From positions 1-64,000 of the forward strand of contig QANZ01021509.1 in the NCBI GenBank assembly GCA_003254925.1: DNA of 64,000 bases. Reading direction: 5' to 3'. The notes under the pieces were generated by a model that had not been told where the DNA came from, searched no databases, and was given only the letters and a program-made list of their open reading frames with translations. The DNA comes from Chamaecrista fasciculata (lineage: Eukaryota; Streptophyta; Magnoliopsida; Fabales; Fabaceae). Each line of letters begins with the position of its first letter. Within the stretch, counting starts at the first letter, position 1. Position numbers and translations under genes: made by a program. This document shows, piece by piece, positions 57,443 to 64,000 of the stretch.

Positions 57443-58022
57443 AATGTTTAATTAAAAGAAACATATTTAAATTTCAAGGTAAATTACATTTTGTACCTTG
57501 TGGTTGTTTGGTCATATTTCAAGGTAAATTACTAAAGTGTAATTTACCCTAAATTCTATCACCCAAAAAAAAAAACAGATTTAAATTCTCACAGGTTAGT
57601 CAAATGGGTTCTTGATTTTGATTTCTCTGTAGTGGTGACCTGCAATGAAATCCGTTTTGGTAGCAGCGAGTGAGGAAGAAAGGAAGCCTTCGATTCTGCA
57701 AGTGGAAGAAGGATTAGGGTTAATGGAAGATGCATACAAGAGCATAAGTAAAGGTAAGCCCTTCTTTGGGAGTGATAGTATTGGCTATCTTGATATTGCT
57801 TTCGGCTGCTTCTTGGGGTGGATTAAGGTCATGGAGATATTTTATGGGCTGAAATGGTTGTGCCATGAAAAAACACCTGGGCTGGCTCAATGGGCCCAAA
57901 GATTCTATGAAGATCATGCTGTTAGAGATGTCTTGCCAAAAACTGAGAAGCTCATTGAGTTTGGTAAGTTCAAAAGGGCCAGCATAATGGCCACAAAATC
58001 TGCTAGAGTTGAAACTAATTAA

Positions 58023-58980
58023 TAATGCTGGTTTGATTTGTCATTTCATCAAGGTTAGAATAAGCATGGTTTTGGGCTTGTTTTGATGTATTCTTAAAAA
58101 AAAAAGTGTGATGTATTCTTGTCTGGGAATAAAATCTAGTTTAGTGTTTTGTGTTTTGGCAAGCTGTATTGGATTAATATAGCAAGCACCATCAATGAAG
58201 TAGTGGTTGAAAAATCATATGTATTTTTTGTGCCTATTTCTGCCAAGATAAGTTATAACACCATGCTTTGTGTTGTGTTCCATTGCAAGATGAAAATATT
58301 CTACACTATGCACCTGAGACTCGCACAATAATTTTGGTTTATGCTGCTAGGTTGTAATTTAAGCATATTTCTAAGGATTTGTTTGGGAGTTTGAAGAAAG
58401 ATAGTTCTTAGAAAATGAAAGGAAGGTAGAAAGACTAATTAAATGTGACTGCTAATTTAATTTTTATGTTAAATGAATTCATTTCCAATCGTCTCGTCCA
58501 AATAATAAAACAACAAGATGGAGGCGGCGATAAGACAGCTAAGCATGAAAACTTCTAAACTTTATATAATGCAATAAACAGAAGGACACATTAAACTATA
58601 TTTAATACAATAAACTTTATTTAATCTTTTTACCCTTGCTAATACGATAAACAGAACACAACAAGCAAGGGTGGTGGAGCCGGGTAAGTATTAAACAATG
58701 AACAATATAATGGTGACATAATGCATGGGATTTGGCCAAAACAAACGGAAGACAGTAAAAGGGAATGTCTCAAACTCTTAATTTCATCTTCAGTATTAGA
58801 TACGATGTAGCATAATTTTTATAAATTTTCTTGAAAGGAAATATTCATTACCTTTTAATACTTTAGTTGAAGACATTTACAATTTTTTTTTTCATTTTCT
58901 TTTTAAAAAACTCAGCAGCCACAATGAAAATGACATGAATATATATAATAGAGTAGGAGTCCAGTGAATTGAACACACTG
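58023..58980. other. psiGST3 3' flank and unassigned DNA
   Basis: To about 58435 it matches the 3' flank of psiGST2 (AATAAA near 58128, 'atatttctaaggatttgttt'). From about 58440 homology ends and A/T-rich non-coding sequence follows; no gene. Confidence 0.6.
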
Positions 58981-59004
58981 ACTGAATGATTATTTATTTG
59001 TAAA

Positions 59005-59373
59005 TTAGGTAAAAGTTTAAATTGATTTATGTCTTTTGTTCAATTTTCAATTTAGTCGTGTATTTTTTTTTTTTGCATTTTTAGTCTTATATTTTTGTAA
59101 AAGGTCTCAATTTGGTCCTATATTGTTTTGTCAGGTTTGAGAATTAGTCTCTTATCTTTACAAAAGATTTCACTGTTAGTTCCACCTAATCCAAATATAT
59201 AAGACTAATTTTGCACCTGATTCAAAGATATGAAACCAATTTTATAACAAAAAAAATGTTTGAAACCGAATTGGGACTTGACCTAAAGATATAAGACCAA
59301 ATCTGCAACAAAAAAAAAAGATACGTGATCAAATTGAGAATTGATCAAAATATACCAAATCAAATTTACACTT
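59005..59373. repeat. Fold-back MITE directly upstream of GST4
   Basis: Left 'gtttaaattgatttatgtct ... caatttagtcgtgtat' and right 'atacgtgatcaaattgagaa ... caaatttacactt' are inverted copies. Ends about 100 bp before the GST4 start codon and just before the TATA-like 'cttataaattataag'. Target duplication not resolved. Confidence 0.65.
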
Positions 59374-59376
59374 TGG

Positions 59377-59391
59377 CTTATAAATTATAAG
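59377..59391 (+). promoter_or_regulatory. TATA-like element of GST4
   Basis: 'cttataaattataag' about 85-98 bp before the chosen start. It would place transcription near 59410, about at the upstream in-frame ATG (59409), which favours the ATG at 59475. Confidence 0.5.
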
Positions 59392-59474
59392 CAAAGTGTG
59401 TGAGTGTTATGATCAGTGTGTCCTTGTGTTCTTCAACTAACAATTGCTTCTGTGTAAGAGAGATAACAATAATA

Positions 59475-62387
59475 ATGGCGAAGAGTGAGGTGAAGCTTTT
59501 GGGTGGATGGGCTAGCCCATATGCGATGAGGGCCAAGATAGCCTTGAACATAAAATCCATTGAATATGAATACATTGAAGAGACCATGAATCCTAAAAGT
59601 GATCTTCTTCTTCAATCCAATCCTGTCTATGGAAAAATCCCAGTTTTCATTCACAATGATAAACCCATCTGTGAATCTCTCGCCATTGTTGAATACATCG
59701 ATGAAACTTGGTCCTCTTTTCCCTCCATCCTCCCCTCCAATTCTTATGATCGAGCAATCGCTAGATTCTGGGCAACATACATCGATAATAAGGTAATTTC
59801 AAAAAGGGTAAAACACCATTTTTTGGAACCAAAACTTTACACCAATGTTAACTCCGTCCCGTATCTTTTTTTAATATATGTAGTTAATTTTGTGCTTAAT
59901 GTTTTGCATTTTAGTCAATTTTATCCTTTACTAATTTCTTTCATTAAATTAATGACATCATACATTAGATGTCATTAGCTACATAGATTTTGTTATTAAT
60001 TTTTAGCTAAAGTAAGAGGACCAAAATATGAATCATTAGGGACGAAATTGACCACAAAATAGGTTGGAGACAAAATTGACAGTTAGTGTAAAGTTTGGAG
60101 ATTAAAAGGGTGTTTTTGCCTTCTGAAAAGTAATAGAGAAAAATTATTTTTTTAATCCAAAAATTTATCTTAAAATTATAATTTTGCCCTTATATATTAG
60201 AAATACATTTTAATTCATGATATATTTTCCATATAGAACGACTAAAATTGTTCTTGTTCTGACAACAAGGCACTAGAATAAGAGGAGAAAAATATAATGA
60301 TATACAAAAATATACATTTTTATAAAGTAAACTATCAATTTTTTAGTCCTTAGATTATAAAGATGTTATTTTAGTTCTTGAGCTTTTTTTTTTTGGTAGA
60401 ATAGTTCTTGAGCTTTTGAATAATCAAATTAATCTCCAAAAGTTTATATGACTTATTACAATTTAGCTTATCTGAATACTGAGTTAGACAATGATTGATA
60501 TAATTTTCATAGAAAGATTAACTTACAATGAGTAATAAAATTTTTAGAACTAAATCAAACATTTAAAAAAGTTTGAGATAAAAATGACAACGCTTATATA
60601 ATTTAAGGACTAAAATGTTATTATTCAAGAAGAATTACTAATTTTTAATTATGTTTCCTAGGGTGTTCAAAAGTCGTTTTGAATCAGTTTGGATAATTTT
60701 TTTCAACCGAACCGAACAGATTGGATGACAACCAAAGTCATCCAATCAATCCAGTCATTTTGAGTCATCCAAACCAATCCAAACCGACTTCAATCGGTTT
60801 GGATTGGATCGGTTAATCGGTACCTGTATAAAAAATCTGAAAACTTCATAAAAACTCAAAAAAATTCAGAATCAATGCATATTAATCCCTAATTTTATAA
60901 CAAAATCAATATACTACCTAAAATGTCATTGTCTCAGCCAGCAAACTTTTTTGTTTGATAAAAAAGTGCTAGATTCATCACTAAAACAAGTCAAATTACA
61001 TAATTACATAACAAAACAAGTCAAATTACATAATAATCAGATTCATTACAGTGCAGAAAACATAAAATTTGGCAGCAAATGAACAGCACCAAGAACAACA
61101 ACAACATCAAGTAAGAACAGCAAGATTAGCACCAAGAACAACAAGAATAACAGTAAAAAAAACACAAAAACAGCGCCGAGCACGACGAACAAGCACGGTG
61201 ACGAGCAACAGCAGCGACGAGAACGAAGCAACACAACGAACAACAACAGCGACAACGAGCAGTGAGACCGGCGACGAGCAGAACCGCAAGCAACAGCGGC
61301 GACAAATAGCGGAGACGAGGAGAACGACTGGCGACGACGACGACGACTGAGTGAATGAGGGACGAATTTGTTGAATGTTGAGGATGGAGAGAGGCGCTAG
61401 GGTTTTCGCTGGTTGGAGAAGGAATAGAGGATGGAGAAATGAGTCAATGACCGTGCGGCTAGGTTTCATTTTTTGAAGATGTGGTATGAGTCATTAAAGG
61501 GGTAGATGTAATCTTTGGTTCGGTTGGTTCGGTCGGTTTTGCATGTTAAAAAAAACCGAACCGAACCAATCGGTTTTTATAAATTCAATCCACTACAACC
61601 GATTATATAATCGGTTTTAGTCGGTTTTGGTTGGATCTGTTTGAATTGGATTGGTTTGGATCTGAACACCCCTGAACACCCCTAATGTTTCCCAACTAGT
61701 AGCATGTGTTTATGTTCACCACATATACTTTTCTCTTTATCTATTTATACCTCATTGTCACACTTTCACATATATATATTCTTATCTCTTAGCTATCGTA
61801 CCATTTAGGAAACGTTGAGTTTTGACACAATCGTATAATTTACGAGACAAATTAGAAATTACATTCAAAATTTGATCTCAAAAGATGAATATAATATCAT
61901 CCTGATTTTACTTTCTTGTCTCACTGTTGTTTGTTGCCCTAATTTTTGTTTTTGTTTTTATGCATATATATATATGGTTCAGTGGTTTCCATCAATGAAA
62001 TGCATTATGGCTGTGGAAGATAATGAGGAAGCAAGAAAGCCATTCCTCGAGACACTAGAAGAAGTGGTTATAAGGATGGAGGATGCGTTTGGGAAATTCA
62101 GCAAAGGAAAACCATTTTTTGGTGGAGAAAGGATTGGATTTATAGACATTGCTTTTGGGAGCAATTTGGGTTGGCTTAGTGTGATAGAGAAGGTGTACAA
62201 ACGAAAAGTTCTTGATGAATCAAAAGCTCCTTTTCTAGTGAAATGGGCTGAGAGATTTTCTGATGATGTTGCTGTTAAAGGACTCATACCCGAAACTGAT
62301 AAACTCATAGAATTTTCCAAGTCCCTTCAAATCAAATGGAGGGCTGCTATGTCTCAAGTTGAATTTGTGGCTCGTAACTTGGTGTAA
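59475..62387 (+). CDS. GST4: tau-class glutathione S-transferase, intact, two exons
   Basis: Exon 1 59475-59792 and exon 2 61983-62387 join in phase 0 at DNK|WFPSMK, giving 240 residues. Predicted catalytic Ser14 (GGWASPY), cis-Pro56 and glutathione-binding Glu67-Ser68 ([14 protein letters not shown]) are present. The C-domain has [18 protein letters not shown]. It is clearly a tau GST, acting on glutathione plus electrophiles in the cytosol, but more diverged from the GST1 triplet (starts MAKSEVK, longer C-tail ...FVARNLV). An in-frame ATG at 59409 would add 22 residues with no homology; I chose 59475 because MAKSEVK is the family start. The 2.19-kb intron contains a hAT MITE and two fold-back repeats, yet splice signals (aag|gtaatt, gttcag|tgg) are intact. 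Confidence 0.92.
59806..60125. repeat. Fold-back repeat in GST4 intron (1)
   Basis: Left 'agggtaaaacaccatttttt ... aaactttacaccaatgtta' and right 'agttagtgtaaagtttggag ... gggtgtttttgcct' are inverted. MULE-like; flanking similarity ttcaaaaag/tctgaaaag is too weak to call a duplication. Confidence 0.55.
60338..60625. repeat. Fold-back repeat in GST4 intron (2)
   Basis: Left 'tttttagtccttagattata' and right 'tataatttaaggactaaaat' are inverted copies around an A/T core. Ends not resolved. Confidence 0.55.
60659..61684. mobile_element. hAT MITE in GST4 intron
   Basis: TAGGGTGTTCA...TGAACACCCCTA ends with perfect 8-bp duplications atgtttcc (60651-60658 and 61685-61692). Subterminal 'accgaaccgaac'/'cggttttggttgg' repeats at both ends. 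The right TIR motif ctgaacacccc is repeated twice. The interior has a low-complexity Gln/Thr/Arg open frame (61069-61350) that I do not regard as a gene. 1026 bp. Confidence 0.88.
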
Positions 62388-63225
62388 GAGTGATCATTTG
62401 TTGTATGATTAATAATTGTTTGTAAAAACATCGTCTTCTTATTACTCAGGCATGGATTGGTGTGATTATCTATTTTTGTATCTTTGTTATGTTCAAAGTG
62501 TTATCTTTTACATGTATCAGTTTGATTGTTGTAATTTTTGAGTATTTGAATACCCTGAAGGAGAGTGCACACTGTTTTATAGAGTAAATGTGAGATTAAT
62601 CTTCTCATGACCTCATAATCTCATAGTTTTTTTTTTCAGTTCACATACCAAAAGTCTCCATATTTCTTAATGGAAAGAGGCAGAAAAACACTTAAAAATA
62701 ATTAGAGTAAAATAACACTTTAGTCTTTGAAATATCACCAAATTGATAACTCAGACTTTAAAAGATTGAATTATACAATTTAGTCCTTGAAAGATTAAAA
62801 CATTATACTCTTTAGCTCTTGAAAAATTAAAAGGGTATATTATTTAGCCCTTGAAAATGACTAATAAATATATTATTTTGATCTTTCAAGGATTAAACTA
62901 TATATTTCAATCTTTCAGATATCAAATTATCTTCTCTGTAAACTTTCATGAACCAAATTATTAGTTTAGTGAAAAAACTAGAGTAAACTAATAATTTGGT
63001 TTATGAAAGATTACCAAACTGACAACTCAGTCCATAAAAGATTGAAATGCTCAGCTTAGTTTCTGAAAGATTAAAACGGCATACTATATAATCCATTTTA
63101 TGGAGTAAATAGTATACTGTTTTAATATTTTAGGGACTAAAAGGGATTAAAACAGCTCAGTAATCTTTAAGGGATTAAATTGTAAGTTTACTTAAAAAAA
63201 ACAACTGCTACACAAAGTTACAAAC
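62388..63225. other. GST4 3' flank with fold-back repeat at about 62705-63190
   Basis: After the stop codon, about 62400-62700 is non-coding 3' flank. About 62705-63190 is inverted around 62960: 'gagtaaaataacactttagt' and repeated 'ttagtccttgaaagattaaa' face 'gggattaaattgtaagttta'. No gene. Confidence 0.55.
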
Positions 63226-63240
63226 AAAAAGACCACAAAC

Positions 63241-63439
63241 AATTGACAAAGGTTGGCCCACTTTGTAAGGAGTTGACTTATAACCCACAAGGTTGTGAGT
63301 TCGATTCCCACTGCCAATGTGAGGACCTTGTTGGTAGGCGATCTGTAAGTACCTCTGTAAGCGCTCATAGAACCCGAAGACCTTCCCTGACCTTGGTGAG
63401 CCTCCGAGGCCCAACTCACCTAAACTTTTCTTCCACAAA
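63241..63439 (+). mobile_element. tRNA-derived SINE (1)
   Basis: Pol III-like box A region 'ggttggcccactttgtaagg' and box B 'gtgagttcgattccc' (about 63296-63310) near the 5' end, an unrelated body, and an A-rich tail. Flanked by 15-bp duplications aaaaagaccacaaac (63226-63240 and 63440-63454), as expected for LINE-mediated insertion. No coding capacity. Confidence 0.75.
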
Positions 63440-63456
63440 AAAAAGACCACAAACGA

Positions 63457-63602
63457 TCGCTTAGCAAGGTCGAGGGTTCGAATCCCATCTTGTGTATGCA
63501 ACAATCAATTGACCAACGGTAAACCCTTAAATGGAGCACCGATCTGCAGAAGATTAGTCATTGGCTTGTCTGCTTGGGGATTCCTTGTGAAACAAAAAAA
63601 AG
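63457..63602 (+). mobile_element. tRNA-derived SINE (2), abutting the first
   Basis: Box B 'gagggttcgaatccc' (about 63472-63486) close to the 5' end, tail 'aaacaaaaaaaag', flanked by agaccacaaacga (63444-63456 and 63603-63615). The left duplication overlaps the right duplication of SINE 1, so it inserted at the same target sequence afterwards. The body differs from SINE 1. Confidence 0.68.
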
Positions 63603-63615
63603 AGACCACAAACGA

Positions 63616-63845
63616 AGGCTCATTATCATTTTAAAGACGGCAAGCCGAAATACTCATCCATTAAAATAAACTTCTCCCCTCGTTAATTGGTGTCTTCATT
63701 AGACAAATCCATTGGTATTGCATAGCACCTAAAGAGCAAGCTCATTCAGTGGTTTGTTTATTTATAAGCAATTTTGGTGATGGCTGTGTAGTTTGCGTTG
63801 GTCAACTAATTATTGCTTGTGTGTGTGAGTGAGTGAGTGGTAATC
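63616..63845 (+). promoter_or_regulatory. Promoter region of GST5
   Basis: Non-coding, with a TATA-like 'tatttataag' at about 63759-63768, roughly 80 bp before the ATG at 63846, comparable to the spacing in GST4. Confidence 0.4.
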
Positions 63846-64000
63846 ATGGCAAAGAGTGACTTGAAACTTCTGGGTCAATGGTCGAGCCCTTATGCGATGA
63901 GAGCTAGGATAGCCCTTAATATCAAATCCCTTGAATTCGAATACCTCCATGAAACTTTCAAGCCCAAGAGCGATCTTCTTCTTCAATCCAATCCCGTCTA
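63846..64000 (+). CDS. GST5: tau-class glutathione S-transferase, 5' part only (runs off the window)
   Basis: Opens MAKSDLKLLGQWSSPYAMRA with the catalytic Ser14 in S-S-P-Y, then ALNIKSLEFEYLHE and [10 protein letters not shown], all open to the window edge (51 codons). It resembles GST4 more than GST1. The glutathione-binding E-S pair and exon 2 lie beyond the edge, so whether it is intact cannot be judged. Same strand and spacing as the rest of the cluster. Confidence 0.9.
   Translation, partial: MAKSDLKLLGQWSSPYAMRARIALNIKSLEFEYLHETFKPKSDLLLQSNPV

Noticed and set aside
61046-61469. Gln/Thr/Arg-rich or Leu/Val-rich open frames in the GST4 intron
   Set aside because: Low-complexity interior of a hAT MITE; not spliced into GST4 by any visible signal.
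63290-63490. Functional tRNA genes suggested by GTTCGA-type box B sequences
   Set aside because: No cloverleaf or acceptor stem can be formed around them; A-tails and target duplications fit SINEs.

Overview
This is a 64-kb piece of plant nuclear DNA, almost certainly from a eudicot. Evidence: two-exon tau-class glutathione S-transferase (GST) genes with GT/AG introns, Ty1-copia elements primed by initiator-Met tRNA (TGGTATCAGAGC), Mutator-like (MULE) fold-back elements, hAT MITEs and tRNA-type SINEs. I cannot name the species. The only cellular genes I can support are a tandem tau-GST cluster on the + strand in the right-hand 26 kb. Most of the rest is transposable element.

Layout. 1-12.9 kb: accessory DNA with MULEs carrying 9-10 bp target duplications. 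One holds a thaumatin-like gene fragment, one probably a SEC14/CRAL-TRIO fragment, and one contains an inverted copy of its own left flank. A G/C-rich hAT MITE and a possible solo LTR also lie here. 13.1-34.7 kb: a cluster of broken, rearranged copies of one copia family ('family A') on both strands, including a 3.1-kb chimeric unit duplicated in tandem in which gag is bracketed by inverted copies of the leader. 36.4-37.5 kb: a G/C-rich minisatellite flanked by a 98-bp duplication of GST promoter DNA.

38.0-64.0 kb: five tau GSTs. GST1 (38004-39623) and GST4 (59475-62387) look intact. GST5 starts at 63846 and runs off the window. psiGST2 (41160-53109) is split by a MULE in exon 1, nested MULEs in its intron, and a full-length copia element plus another MULE in exon 2. 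psiGST3 (54499-58021) carries a hAT element, a +1 frameshift and a nonsense codon. GST1, psiGST2 and psiGST3 share promoter, intron and 3' flank and form a young tandem triplet. One MULE sits at the same intron site in all three with the same 9-bp duplication, so it predates the triplication. The other insertions are private and later.

Intact tau GSTs conjugate glutathione to electrophiles in the cytosol (herbicides, lipid peroxidation products), and such clusters typically expand and decay by tandem duplication. I found no candidate for a wholly new biological system. The points most worth a second look are the MULE holding its own inverted flank, the leader/gag hairpin units, the MULE-borne gene fragments, and the layered TE chronology readable from the GST paralogues.
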